From contig NZ_JADQBY010000002.1 of the NCBI RefSeq assembly GCF_016278385.1, positions 170,338-234,337 of the forward strand: 64,000 bases of DNA, read 5' to 3'. The position numbers and the translations under genes are program-made. The DNA is from Methanolobus sp. (GTDB lineage Archaea > Halobacteriota > Methanosarcinia > Methanosarcinales > Methanosarcinaceae). Numbering within the stretch: the first letter of the stretch is position 1; each line of letters starts with the position of its first letter. The notes beneath the pieces were generated by a model. The model had not been told where the DNA came from, did no database searches, and saw nothing but the letters and a program-made list of their open reading frames with translations. This document shows positions 30,017-39,463 of the stretch, piece by piece.

Positions 30017-31437
30017 TGGTTTACGAGAACCCTGACGGAGTCAGAATAGGACTTGAAGTTCACGTCCAGCTGAACAAGCTCAACACAAAGCTGTTCTGCG
30101 GCTGTTCCACAAAATACCACGACTCCGAACCTAACACTCATGTATGCCCTGTATGCCTGGGACTTCCAGGTTCACTACCCGTCATCAACGAAAAGGCAGT
30201 TGAATACGCCATGAAGATAGGGCTTGCACTGAACTGCAGCATTGTTGAGCAGACCCAGTTCCACAGAAAGAACTACTACTACCCTGATCTTCCAAAGGGC
30301 TTCCAGACCACCCAGTATGATTTCCCGATAGCAGGTGAAGGGAAGATAGTCATTGAAGGGGAGGATGGGGAACGTGTCATTGGAATTACACGTGCTCACA
30401 TGGAAGAAGACCCCGGAAGGCTTCAGCACATGGGAAGCATTGACAAATCCAAGGGTACACTCATCAACTACAACCGTTCCGGAATGACCCTTATTGAGAT
30501 TGTCAGTGAACCGGATATGAGAAGCCCAAAAGAGGCAAGACGCTATCTTGACAAACTCAGGAGTATACTCGACTACCTTGATGTTTTCGATGGTGACCTT
30601 GAGGGAGCTATGAGGGTAGATGCCAATGTCTCCGTGTTTATGGGTGAGCGTGTTGAGGTTAAGAACATCTCATCCTTCAAGGGTGCTGAAAGGGCACTGC
30701 TCTACGAAATAATGAGACAGAAGAACCACATCAGACGTGGTGGCGAGATAACTCTGGAAACCAGGCACTTCGATGAGGCCAGAGGTGTGACACTGTCCAT
30801 GCGTACCAAGGAAACTGAGAATGACTACCGTTACTTCCCTGAACCTGACCTTGTACCTTTAAGAGTGGCAGACAGAGTGCCGGAGATACTTAAAACATTG
30901 CCGGAACTTCCTGATGCAAAAAGAGCGCGTTTTGTCAAAGAATACGACATCATCGACATGCACGCAAGGGCGCTCACCACTGAGATAAAGGTAGCCAACT
31001 TCTACGAAGATGTGGCAGCAAAGGTAGACCCAAAGGCAGCGGCAGTGTGGGTTGCAGATATCCTCAAGGGAGAACTCAATTACCGTGATCTGAATATTGA
31101 TGCTTTCAATGTGGGTGACATCGCAGAGATCATCACTCTGGTAACCGAGGAGAAGATCACAGAAAGTAGTGGTGTTGAGATTATACGCACCATCCTTGAC
31201 AACGGAGGAAAACCTCAGGATATTGTCAAAGAAAAAGGACTACTCAAAGTAGAGGATGACATCGTGGCAAAGGCAGTAGAGGAGGCAATTGCTGAGAACC
31301 CTGAAGCTGTTGCAGATTTCCATGCAGGTAAGGAAAAGTCAATGAACTTCCTTGTGGGCAAGGTTATGCAGAAGACAAAGGGACGCGCTGATGCCCGTGA
31401 AGCAAGAGAGAAACTCATTGCGAAACTGAGTGAATAA
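30016..31437 (+). CDS. gatB: Asp/Glu-tRNA amidotransferase subunit B
   Basis: 473 residues. N-terminal catalytic cradle with GLEVHVQLNT-like start, zinc ligands (CGCSTKY and CPVCLGLPG), the kinase-like motif MTLIEIVSEPDM and DYRYFPEPDL, and the C-terminal YqeY-like tRNA-binding tail ending VMQKTKGRAD. The length is normal. With GatA and GatC it amidates misacylated tRNA. Confidence 0.97.
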   Translation: MVYENPDGVRIGLEVHVQLNKLNTKLFCGCSTKYHDSEPNTHVCPVCLGLPGSLPVINEKAVEYAMKIGLALNCSIVEQTQFHRKNYYYPDLPKGFQTTQYDFPIAGEGKIVIEGEDGERVIGITRAHMEEDPGRLQHMGSIDKSKGTLINYNRSGMTLIEIVSEPDMRSPKEARRYLDKLRSILDYLDVFDGDLEGAMRVDANVSVFMGERVEVKNISSFKGAERALLYEIMRQKNHIRRGGEITLETRHFDEARGVTLSMRTKETENDYRYFPEPDLVPLRVADRVPEILKTLPELPDAKRARFVKEYDIIDMHARALTTEIKVANFYEDVAAKVDPKAAAVWVADILKGELNYRDLNIDAFNVGDIAEIITLVTEEKITESSGVEIIRTILDNGGKPQDIVKEKGLLKVEDDIVAKAVEEAIAENPEAVADFHAGKEKSMNFLVGKVMQKTKGRADAREAREKLIAKLSE

Positions 31438-31529
31438 ATTTTAAAATAGAATGGGGATATAACCCCATTTGCCACCTTTTTTTACAGACATTTGACTAAA
31501 ATTCACCGTTTGGTGGCTCATTATTAGAG

Positions 31530-32189
31530 TTAAAGGTGCTTTGAATCAACATTCTCAAGGAATGCCTCGCCGCGTACTGTGATAACGTAAGTCGTTTCAT
31601 CTTCTTTTTCGATATAGAGGGTATCCACAAGCATATCAAGATTCAGCCTAGCCTGTACATCATTGAGATCGAACTTGGTCTTGACCTCATCAAAAGTCAT
31701 TTTGCCTTCACCCAGACTTTCAACAATGTGCCTTCGGACAGGATTCTGCATGGCTTTCAAACCAGCCCTGTGGTCCTCAGTGGGATTCTCCTTGAGCTTG
31801 CCTTCTTTCTTTGCTTCCTCGTACCACTCATCTCTTCTTTTCTTCAGATCACCTTTTGGTTCGTCCTTTGGTTCGACGCCCTCAAGGTAGTCCTCGCCAC
31901 GTGGTGTGATGATATAGGTGATCTCATCCTCTTTTTCAATGTACAGAGTATCCTCGAGCATTCCAAGGTTCATTTTCAGAGGCATGTCTTCAAGGTTGAA
32001 TTCGACCTTTAGTTCGTCGAATGTCATCTTCTTTTCATTCAGAGTTTTGAGGATGTTCCTTCTGACAGGGTTTTGCAGAGTCTTCAGTTTTGCGTCGTGT
32101 TCCTCTTTAGGACTTCTTTTGAGCTTCCCCTCTTTTTTTACCCTTTCGTACCATTCCTGCCTTCTTTGTTCCTTATCATCATTGACCAT
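31530..32189 (-). CDS. duplicated winged-helix regulator-like protein
   Basis: 219 residues made of two direct repeats of about 105 residues. Each begins with a basic helix (RRQEWYERVKKEGKLKRSP; RRDEWYEEAKKEGKLKENP) and continues with an ArsR-like winged helix (LQNPVRRNILKTLNEKKMTFDELK; MQNPVRRHIVESLGEGKMTFDEVK), then LYIEKEDE and an ITPRG/ITVRG end. Two DNA-binding units on one chain could mimic a dimer. No ligand domain is present. Convergent with gatB. Confidence 0.8.
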   Translation of the reverse strand: MVNDDKEQRRQEWYERVKKEGKLKRSPKEEHDAKLKTLQNPVRRNILKTLNEKKMTFDELKVEFNLEDMPLKMNLGMLEDTLYIEKEDEITYIITPRGEDYLEGVEPKDEPKGDLKKRRDEWYEEAKKEGKLKENPTEDHRAGLKAMQNPVRRHIVESLGEGKMTFDEVKTKFDLNDVQARLNLDMLVDTLYIEKEDETTYVITVRGEAFLENVDSKHL

Positions 32190-32410
32190 AGTAATCGTTC
32201 ATTATTAATTATTATATTTGATAAATAGTTTTTCCTGTAAGAAAGAATATCCGGAAGCAATATATATACCATAGAATAGTATGACAGAACTATTTAATAG
32301 GACTCGAAAATGAGCACGGATTTGCCAAAACAATTATATGTTTTGAGCATCATGTAAGCAGCCTATCATTCAAATTCATAATACATATTACAATCATTTA
32401 GGTGAAAATA

Positions 32411-32560
32411 ATGGCAAGATTTCCAGAAGCTGAAAATAGAATACTGATTAAGAAGATTTGCATGGAATGCAATGCTCGCAATGCAGTCCGTGCAACAAGA
32501 TGCAGGAAATGCGGAAACAAGGGCCTGCGTATGAAGTCCAAGGAAGCAAAGGGTGGCTGA
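32411..32560 (+). CDS. rpl40e: 50S ribosomal protein L40e
   Basis: 49 residues, too short for the ORF track. It reads [20 protein letters not shown], then [22 protein letters not shown], with the four zinc-binding cysteines CX2C...CX2C of archaeal L40e. A GGTG ribosome site lies a few bases before the ATG. It ends 8 nt before the GGGP synthase start, so the two are co-transcribed, as in several other methanogens. Confidence 0.93.
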   Translation: MARFPEAENRILIKKICMECNARNAVRATRCRKCGNKGLRMKSKEAKGG

Positions 32561-32568
32561 TCGTTTTC

Positions 32569-33312
32569 ATGCAAGTGGAAGAGTACCTCAATAAGATCGC
32601 AGAAAGCGAAGGTACAGTTCACTTGACACTTATCGACCCGGCATCCCAGACTCCGGAAGAGGCTGCAGAGATAGCATATGCTGCAACTCTAGGAGGAACG
32701 GATGCCATCATGGTCGGTGGTTCCACTGGAGCCGGAGGAGTAGTTCTGGATCAGACACTCCTTAAGATTAAAGAGAAGACAGACAAACCAACCATTCTGT
32801 TCCCAGGCAACGCAGCCGGTGTCAGCCGATATGCTGATGCTATATTCTTCATGAGCCTGTTGAATTCCCGTGATATCAATTTCATCACGACCAGTCAGGC
32901 AATGGGAGCGCCGCTTGTTTACAAGAGTGGTATTGAACCGATATCTATGGCTTACCTAATAGTGGAGCCTGGAGGAACGGTTGGTTGGGTAGGCGATGCC
33001 AGACTCATACCAAAACATAAGCCTGAGCTTGCAGTTGCCTATGCACTTGCAGGAAAATACCTTGGCATGCACTACACTTATCTGGAAGCAGGCTCCGGTG
33101 CTAATGCACCAGTGACTCCCGAGATGATAGGTGCGGTAAAACATGTTCTTGGAGACAACAAACTAATAGTTGGTGGCGGAATACGTGACGGTGAAACTGC
33201 AAAATTATGCGCCCTTGCAGGAGCCGACATGATCGTAACCGGAACGATTCTTGAAGAGAGTTCAAATGTCACTGCAAAGATAGAAGAGCTGGTCTCAGCT
33301 ATCAAGAAGTAA
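32569..33312 (+). CDS. geranylgeranylglyceryl phosphate synthase
   Basis: 247 residues from the ATG at 32569 (MQVEEYLNKIAES); the longer ORF in the track begins inside the L40e gene and is not the true start. It joins geranylgeranyl diphosphate to sn-glycerol-1-phosphate, the first committed step of archaeal ether lipids. TIM-barrel motifs LTLIDPA, MVGGSTG, YLEAGSGANAPV and the phosphate-binding VGGGIRDGETA are all present. Overlaps none of its neighbours; a terminator hairpin follows. Confidence 0.95.
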   Translation: MQVEEYLNKIAESEGTVHLTLIDPASQTPEEAAEIAYAATLGGTDAIMVGGSTGAGGVVLDQTLLKIKEKTDKPTILFPGNAAGVSRYADAIFFMSLLNSRDINFITTSQAMGAPLVYKSGIEPISMAYLIVEPGGTVGWVGDARLIPKHKPELAVAYALAGKYLGMHYTYLEAGSGANAPVTPEMIGAVKHVLGDNKLIVGGGIRDGETAKLCALAGADMIVTGTILEESSNVTAKIEELVSAIKK

Positions 33313-33317
33313 TTATT

Positions 33318-33337
33318 AAAGGATTATCCTTTTTTTC
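33318..33337 (+). terminator. terminator after GGGP synthase
   Basis: AAAGGA-TTA-TCCTTT is a 6-bp stem with a 3-nt loop, running straight into a T-tract, 5 nt after the stop codon. Confidence 0.55.
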
Positions 33338-33378
33338 TAATATCTCTTCATACCAGCTGCAACATTCACGGAGGTCTG

Positions 33379-35103
33379 ATGATGCTTGAAGTATGCAATG
33401 TCGTAAAAGAGTATGAATTCAATAACGAAAATAAAAGAATTCTGGATAACATATGTTTCAATGTTGCAGACGGAGAAATCCTCGGAGTTACCGGGAAAAG
33501 CGGATGCGGCAAAACCACCATTTTAAAAATACTCAGAGGACTTGAGGATTTTGATTCCGGTTATTTCAAACTTGATGGGGAAAGAATCGAGCCAAATGCA
33601 GGAAAAGATAAACAGAAATTTCTTGCACGCAAAAGTGCAATACACCTTCAGCGCAATTTTGGGCTCTGGAACGGACCTGCAATTGAGAATATAATTCGCA
33701 AGCTGAATTTCCTGATAGAAGGTCACGAAGGACTCCCAGAACCTGATGACCTCAACTATGATGAGTTATACGAAGAAGCCATGTATTACATGCGTCTTGT
33801 AGGACTTGAGAACAAGGCAAAGCATTCTGCAAACCTTCTGAGCGGTGGAGAGAAGCAAAGACTCATACTTGCACGCCAGCTTGCAGCAAAACCAAGACTT
33901 TTACTTCTGGATGAACCTGTGACCATGACCGGTCCCGGCACAAAACAGGACATGCTTGATCTCATTAAGAACATCAAGACAGAACTGAACATCCCTATTA
34001 TCATCGTTTCACACCTCCCTGAAGTCCATCTATACCTTGCAGACAGGGTCGCATACCTGGAAGAAGGCAAGATCATTGAGATTGGCGAAGCTGAAAACGT
34101 ACTGAAACATTTCCTGAAGGATATCGAAGAACAGGTTCCACTTACCGACAAGGCAGATAATGACCCGATAATAAAGGTAACAGGACTCTCAAACCGTTTT
34201 GTCCTTTTGAGGGTAGGAGAAGTGCTAAAGTTTGAAGACCTTTCACTTGACATCAACAAAGGAGATATTACTGCACTTATCGGACCTTCCGGTGCAGGAA
34301 AGACAATACTTCTGAAGATGATAGCTGGCCTCAGGATACCAAAAGAAGGAGATATCAGTTATTTGCATGATGGAAACTGGATGAACATCACCGACTTTAC
34401 CCTCCAACGCATGGACCTGCGCAGGAAGATGAGCATCATGCATCAGGAGTTCACACTTTCGCCCCATTCTACCATCAGAGACCAAATGGCATTCAAACTG
34501 CGTCTTAAAGGTGAAAGATCACTTGATTATGCCCGACAAAAGGCTGCAGAACTTGGTATATCGGATGAAGTACTTGATACACTTTACAGGATAACTGAAG
34601 TTAACGAAGAAGAGAAAGACAAGACGCTTCGGGAAATAAACCAGTCCATTGAAGTATATTCCAAGCTATTCCCACAGATCACAAGAGAGGATGTCGATGA
34701 GCATGCTGTCGAGATATTTGGAGCTCTTGACCTTCCACTTTCAATACTCGATAAAACCCCTTACCAGATAAGCGGCGGAGAACATGTTAGAGCATATATT
34801 GCACTGGCACTTGTATCACGCCCTGAAATACTGATCCTTGACGAGCCATTCGGTGACCTTGACCCGGTCACCCTCAGAGATGTTACAAACTCCCTGAAGA
34901 AGATTAATCAGAAATTTGGTACAAGCATCATATTTGTAAGTCATCACATGGACTTTGTAAAGGAAGCTGCAAACAGAGCCATTCTTATTGATAAAGCAAA
35001 GATAATCATGGATGGCAAACCGGATGATGTATGCAGCAAACTCATTGAAATGAGTAATGCAAAGTACCTTGAGCATGATATCAGTGAACTGACTGGGAAT
35101 TGA
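33379..35103 (+). CDS. atwA: methyl-CoM reductase activation component A2 (twin ABC ATPase)
   Basis: 574 residues, two ABC ATPase domains in one soluble chain and no membrane helices. Domain 1: GKSGCGKTT, LSGGEKQR, LLLLDEPVTM; domain 2: GPSGAGKT, ISGGEHVR, ILILDEPFGDLD. The wide central linker and the overall length match component A2, which supplies ATP-driven reductive activation of methyl-coenzyme M reductase in methanogens. A strong ribosome site (GGAGGT) precedes two ATG codons (33379 and 33382). Two paralogous A2-like genes are usual in methanogens, so which one this is cannot be said. Confidence 0.9.
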   Translation: MMLEVCNVVKEYEFNNENKRILDNICFNVADGEILGVTGKSGCGKTTILKILRGLEDFDSGYFKLDGERIEPNAGKDKQKFLARKSAIHLQRNFGLWNGPAIENIIRKLNFLIEGHEGLPEPDDLNYDELYEEAMYYMRLVGLENKAKHSANLLSGGEKQRLILARQLAAKPRLLLLDEPVTMTGPGTKQDMLDLIKNIKTELNIPIIIVSHLPEVHLYLADRVAYLEEGKIIEIGEAENVLKHFLKDIEEQVPLTDKADNDPIIKVTGLSNRFVLLRVGEVLKFEDLSLDINKGDITALIGPSGAGKTILLKMIAGLRIPKEGDISYLHDGNWMNITDFTLQRMDLRRKMSIMHQEFTLSPHSTIRDQMAFKLRLKGERSLDYARQKAAELGISDEVLDTLYRITEVNEEEKDKTLREINQSIEVYSKLFPQITREDVDEHAVEIFGALDLPLSILDKTPYQISGGEHVRAYIALALVSRPEILILDEPFGDLDPVTLRDVTNSLKKINQKFGTSIIFVSHHMDFVKEAANRAILIDKAKIIMDGKPDDVCSKLIEMSNAKYLEHDISELTGN

Positions 35104-35256
35104 TTTTTTAGATTATATTCTTTTTTATTTTATTTCCTTTTTTAGTTTGCCTGACATTTTGTGATTTTAACACTAAACTTGACGGTGTCAAGCCAGGCAT
35201 ATCCCAGAATAAGATATTTATTGTAACACAGGATAATTAATCACTGGAGATTTAAA

Positions 35257-35604
35257 ATGAAAGACGTTTCAGATATCACAGAAATCATGAAAAAGGTTGG
35301 TCTTTTTGGAATCGGTTTGTGGGCATTGACAGAAGAGAAGATACAGGACATTGCCGACGACCTTATCGAGAATGGGGAAATCAAAAAAGAAGAGGGTAAG
35401 AAATTTGTTCGTGAGGTTATCGACGAACAAAAGAAACAGAAGGAAGAAATTGAGAAAAAAATCTCATCAAAAGTACAAGATACCTTCAGCAAAGCTGATG
35501 TTGCTACAAAAGATGAGGTCCAGGAACTCAAAGATATAATTAAAAGTCTCGAGGAAAAGATAGAAAAACTCGTTGGCTCTGATGATGAGGAGAAGGATGT
35601 TTAA
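35257..35604 (+). CDS. phasin-like coiled-coil protein
   Basis: 115 residues, nearly all helix: a hydrophobic N-terminal stretch (MKKVGLFGIGLWALTEEKIQDIADDLIENGEI) followed by a long charged coiled coil (EVIDEQKKQKEEIEKKISSK ... KDIIKSLEEKIEKLVG). The pattern is that of the phasin/PhaI-like family common in methanogens. Polyester storage is not expected here, so the role is open. GGAG lies 8 nt before the ATG. Confidence 0.75.
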   Translation: MKDVSDITEIMKKVGLFGIGLWALTEEKIQDIADDLIENGEIKKEEGKKFVREVIDEQKKQKEEIEKKISSKVQDTFSKADVATKDEVQELKDIIKSLEEKIEKLVGSDDEEKDV

Positions 35605-35664
35605 CCCTAAAACGGAGGAATAAACTTTAGCAAAAGCGACAACCTCTTTCTGCTTTTTTCAAAG

Positions 35665-36225
35665 ATGCTTTATTCTTTGATATATGAACAGACAGGAGGG
35701 AATCCGGATGCACCATTGGATGAATGGAGCATTCATCCACCCTCACCCTGCACAGGAGATATACTGGATATAGAAGGAAAAACAAATCCCGGTGAAACTA
35801 TAGGAATGGCAGTTTCATTCACAATATACACCCCGGTCATTGATAATGAATATAGATACGTATTCAAAAATATCAGAATACCCGGAGGAAGTAACAGTTT
35901 TCTGGTAAGATCACAAAAAGTCGATGATCTGAACTTTATCGTTCATATGTTCGTGGATTTTAAGCGTAGCTTTGACGCCGAGGGCGGAATCGCTGAATTC
36001 TTCGAAAAGAACGTTCCAGCCGGAAACTATGAGATCGTAGTTGAGGGAAACGCACAGGACGGTGAAAAGGAAGTAAAGATCGATTTTGTAGCTACCCAGA
36101 CTATCAAGGCAGACGAAGAGGGCAATTTTTATCATAAATATGATACCAGTGCACTGCCTGATGGGGAGTTCACTGTGAAGATAGGAGACAGTAAAAAAAT
36201 AATCACATTAATGCCTGCTAATTAA
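35665..36225 (+). CDS. Ig-like beta-rich hypothetical protein
   Basis: 186 residues without a clear signal peptide. Two beta modules resemble the Ig-like domains of methanogen surface proteins (CTGDILDIEGKTNPGETIGMAVSF; VEGNAQDGEKEVKIDFVATQTI ... DTSALPDGEFTVKIG). The start is uncertain: no ribosome site precedes the ATG at 35665. Sixty bp after the phasin-like gene on the same strand. Function unknown. Confidence 0.7.
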   Translation: MLYSLIYEQTGGNPDAPLDEWSIHPPSPCTGDILDIEGKTNPGETIGMAVSFTIYTPVIDNEYRYVFKNIRIPGGSNSFLVRSQKVDDLNFIVHMFVDFKRSFDAEGGIAEFFEKNVPAGNYEIVVEGNAQDGEKEVKIDFVATQTIKADEEGNFYHKYDTSALPDGEFTVKIGDSKKIITLMPAN

Positions 36226-36259
36226 AGACAAAAATTGAACAATAAAGGAAAAAAGGGAA

Positions 36260-36529
36260 TCACAGTCCCTTTGCAATCATAAGTTTTATGAAATCTATGG
36301 ATTCCATTACAGGTACGCTGTCTATCACACAGACATCCGACCATGGAATATTGAATTCTGCATACGCTTCTGAGCTTTCTGCCTCATAGAGAATGAAATA
36401 CCTGCCCCCATTGAGGTCTACCCACTGGTTAATTACATTAATACCTGCAGGTGGTCTTAAATTCTTAAAATGTTCAATTACCTTTTCACTATCATGGGGA
36501 TCCCATGAGCTTATATCAAAAAATAACAT
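36260..36529 (-). CDS. DUF3303-like small protein
   Basis: 89 residues, a small alpha/beta protein (MLFFDISSWDPHDSEKVIEHFKNLRPPAGINVINQWVDLNGGRYFILYEAE) that matches the ferredoxin-like fold of DUF3303 proteins. No catalytic residues stand out. Convergent with the gene at 35665. Confidence 0.75.
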   Translation of the reverse strand: MLFFDISSWDPHDSEKVIEHFKNLRPPAGINVINQWVDLNGGRYFILYEAESSEAYAEFNIPWSDVCVIDSVPVMESIDFIKLMIAKGL

Positions 36530-36719
36530 TCTTCCTCACTCCTCATTACTATTTTCGAACAATTTGTCAGATAGTTTCTGACTATAAACAATTTGGAGTG
36601 CTAAATTATAAAACTGTTCCTCTAAATTTTTAAATCCAGGTATTGACGATAATTTAATAATAAAGCCAGCCATAAATAATACTACATCCAAATAAAAAAA
36701 TCAAAGTACAAGGACGATT

Positions 36720-38399
36720 ATGAGACCCCGGAAACTCCATAGATATTCAATGATCAAGAGATATGGGAAGATCGTTGATGCTCTAGTTAAGTATGAATTT
36801 GGACATATTGTTGACAGGCTTGGAATCGGTAATATAAGACCTTTGAGATCAAGGATCAAAAAGCAGGAAAAAGTTATCAAAGACACCGATTCCGGGCCCA
36901 CGAAAGCCAGGTTGATGCTGGAAGAACTTGGACCTACCTACATAAAACTTGGCCAGATCCTTAGCATGCGCCAGGACCTGATACCTCCTGAATATATCAG
37001 GGAATTTTCCAAACTCCAGGATGATGTGCAGCCTTTCGGGATTGAAGAAGTAGAACATTTGATCAAGGATGAACTAGGTTCCGGTATTGATGATCTTTTT
37101 GAGTATTTTGACGAAATACCTATTGCTGCAGCTTCGATAGGCCAGGTTCACCGTGCAAAATTAATAAGTGGTGACGAAGTAGTGATCAAGGTCCAAAGAC
37201 CTGGGATCCGGAAGATCATAGAAGCAGACCTGGATATTATGTACAGTATTGCAGCTTTTGCAGAAGAACACCTGCCAGAGGCGAGGTTATATCGCCCTGT
37301 CGATATTGTAGAGGAATTTGAACGCTCTATCCATGCAGAACTTGACTACAATCAGGAAGGCAGAAATGCCGAGCACTTTGCCCGCAATTTCCAGGATCAT
37401 ACACGCATATACATCCCAAAGGTCTACTGGGACCATACCAGCATGAAAGTGTTGACCCTTGAATACATTGACGGTGTCAAAAGCAGTTCCTTTGAGGAAC
37501 TTGAAAGAATGGAAGTCGATAGAAAAGAAATAGCCATCGATGTGCTGAATGCATTTATGAAGCAGGTATATGATGACGGATTCTTCCATGCAGACCTCCA
37601 TCCTGGAAATATTTTCATAATGAAAGATGGCAGGATAGCACTTCTGGACTTTGGAATGGCAGGATTTCTTTCCTACGATATGCGCAATTTGCTCATTGAT
37701 GAACTTATTGCCATTACAAGAGGTGATACTGCACTATATATTGAGCTTTTAAGAGACCTTGGTTCAATAGAAGACGAAGTAGATACGGCATTGCTTAAGA
37801 TCGACGTTGATCACCTACTATACAAATACTACGGAAGGCCACTCAGGCAACTTAACACCGCACAAATAATGGAAGAAATGATCAATCTGCTGAGAAAATA
37901 CCAGGTAAAGGTTCCGACCAATGTTGCACTATTATCAAAAGGCGCAATGACCATTGAGGGTTTTAGCAGCATCATGGACCCGCAGATCAATCTGACAATT
38001 GTAGCAGAGCCTTTTGCAAAGAAAGCAATAAAGGATCGTATTCGTCTCACTAACATTGCAGGCAGTGCGTATAGAGATATTAGCAACTGGTCACGTGTCC
38101 TTCACAGAGCACCCATGAAGATATCCCACATACTTGATATCGCAGAAAGGGGCTACCTGAATTTGCGGTTCGAGCACCATGGTTTTGATAGAATAGTTGC
38201 TGAAATAGATGCTGCAAGCAACCGCCTTGCCTTCAGTCTTATCATTTCAGCCATAATCGTGGGCTCTTCCCTGATAATACAAACAGGAATGGAACCCCAT
38301 ATATGGGGGGTTCCGTTAATGGGCGTCATTGGTTTTCTGATGGCAGGGTTTTTGGGAATGTGGCTGGTAGTATACATTCTTCGAACGGGAAGAATATAA
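36720..38399 (+). CDS. UbiB/ABC1 (AarF) atypical kinase
   Basis: 559 residues. All hallmark motifs occur: the KxGQ extension (IKLGQILSMRQDL), the Ala-rich nucleotide loop (AAASIGQVHRAKL), the invariant Lys (VVIKVQRPG), catalytic DGFFHADLHPGN and metal-binding LLDFGMAG, then two C-terminal helices (LIISAIIVGSSLIIQTG; GVIGFLMAGFLGMWLVVYIL). In bacteria it supports ubiquinone synthesis; in Methanosarcinales, a role with methanophenazine or other isoprenoids is an inference. Divergent from the DUF3303 gene. Confidence 0.92.
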   Translation: MRPRKLHRYSMIKRYGKIVDALVKYEFGHIVDRLGIGNIRPLRSRIKKQEKVIKDTDSGPTKARLMLEELGPTYIKLGQILSMRQDLIPPEYIREFSKLQDDVQPFGIEEVEHLIKDELGSGIDDLFEYFDEIPIAAASIGQVHRAKLISGDEVVIKVQRPGIRKIIEADLDIMYSIAAFAEEHLPEARLYRPVDIVEEFERSIHAELDYNQEGRNAEHFARNFQDHTRIYIPKVYWDHTSMKVLTLEYIDGVKSSSFEELERMEVDRKEIAIDVLNAFMKQVYDDGFFHADLHPGNIFIMKDGRIALLDFGMAGFLSYDMRNLLIDELIAITRGDTALYIELLRDLGSIEDEVDTALLKIDVDHLLYKYYGRPLRQLNTAQIMEEMINLLRKYQVKVPTNVALLSKGAMTIEGFSSIMDPQINLTIVAEPFAKKAIKDRIRLTNIAGSAYRDISNWSRVLHRAPMKISHILDIAERGYLNLRFEHHGFDRIVAEIDAASNRLAFSLIISAIIVGSSLIIQTGMEPHIWGVPLMGVIGFLMAGFLGMWLVVYILRTGRI

Positions 38400-38484
38400 A
38401 TTGAACAGTACATCTTAAATAGACATAGAATATAACTAATACGCCGATGACAATGGCCATCGATAACCATCTTTGAGTGAAAAA

Positions 38485-39459
38485 ATGACTGATCCAAACG
38501 TTGAGAGAAAGCTTGTCGAAATTATGCGCATTATTAGTGAAAGTGACAAGCCAGTGGGTGCGCGACTTATAGCTGATGAACTCCACAATCGCGGTTATGC
38601 AATAGGAGAACGAGCCGTAAGGTATCATTTACGTATACTGGATGAAAGAGGATTCACTAAAAAACACGGATACATCGGGCGCACTATAACTGAACGTGGA
38701 AAGAAGGAGCTTAATGATGCACTTATAAGTGATAGGTTTGGTTTTGTCATTACCAAAATTGAAGAGCTTATGTATAAAACTGACTACGACCTGGAATCAG
38801 GCAAAGGCAACGTTATTATCAATATCACGAACATAGACAAAGATGATTACGATAATGCTACGGAAATCATAAGATATGCAATGGATCATGGTGCGACCAT
38901 CAGCCCAAGAGTAGGGATAATTGAAGAGGACACGGACCTTGATATTTACGTGCCAGAGGGGAAAGTGGCCATTGCAACTGTGTGCAGTATTACTTTTGAC
39001 GGTTTACTTTTGAACAACGGTGTTCCCGTAGTTCCTATTTACGGCGGCCTCATGGAAATGCAAGATTATAAGCCTGCAGGTTTCCTGGACCTTATATCAT
39101 ATAGCGGGACATCCATTGATCCTATTAAGATCTTCCTCAGGCGTAAAGCAACGTCCATACTCCAAGCGATTGAAACAGGCAACGGAAACATGCTTGCAAA
39201 CGTACGTCAGATTCCGTCATCTGCAGCTCAAAAAGCAGCAGAGATACTGGAAATGGCAAAAAAAGATGACATCAGCGGTCATATTACAATTGGAGAACCT
39301 GATGAGGATGTCCTTTATGCACCCATAGAACGAGGAAAAGTAGGCATCCCTGTAATGGTAGGCATCAACTCTGTTGCTGCTGTGGAAGAAGCTGGTATCC
39401 ATGTTGACACACATCCGGTGTCAACAGTAATGGAATACAGCAAAATGAAAAAGCTTTGA
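38485..39459 (+). CDS. nrpR: nitrogen repressor NrpR (one-domain, NrpRI type)
   Basis: About 324 residues: a winged helix (VGARLIADELHNRGYAIGERAVRYHLRILDERGF) and one DUF128/NrpR domain (GKVAIATVCSITFDGLLLNNGVPVVPIYGGLMEM ... VGIPVMVGINSVAAVEEAGI). One NrpR domain with the helix-turn-helix is the NrpRI form of Methanosarcina, which needs a separate NrpRII; the latter is not in the window. NrpR represses nif and gln genes until 2-oxoglutarate rises. The ORF track starts at a TTG; the ATG at 38485 with GAGTG upstream is preferred. amtB-glnK and nif lie just downstream. Confidence 0.93.
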   Translation: MTDPNVERKLVEIMRIISESDKPVGARLIADELHNRGYAIGERAVRYHLRILDERGFTKKHGYIGRTITERGKKELNDALISDRFGFVITKIEELMYKTDYDLESGKGNVIINITNIDKDDYDNATEIIRYAMDHGATISPRVGIIEEDTDLDIYVPEGKVAIATVCSITFDGLLLNNGVPVVPIYGGLMEMQDYKPAGFLDLISYSGTSIDPIKIFLRRKATSILQAIETGNGNMLANVRQIPSSAAQKAAEILEMAKKDDISGHITIGEPDEDVLYAPIERGKVGIPVMVGINSVAAVEEAGIHVDTHPVSTVMEYSKMKKL

Positions 39460-39463
39460 GGAA

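Noticed and set aside
32458-32568. Long N-terminal extension of GGGP synthase in the ORF track
   Set aside because: It is the L40e gene read in another frame; the true start is the ATG at 32569.
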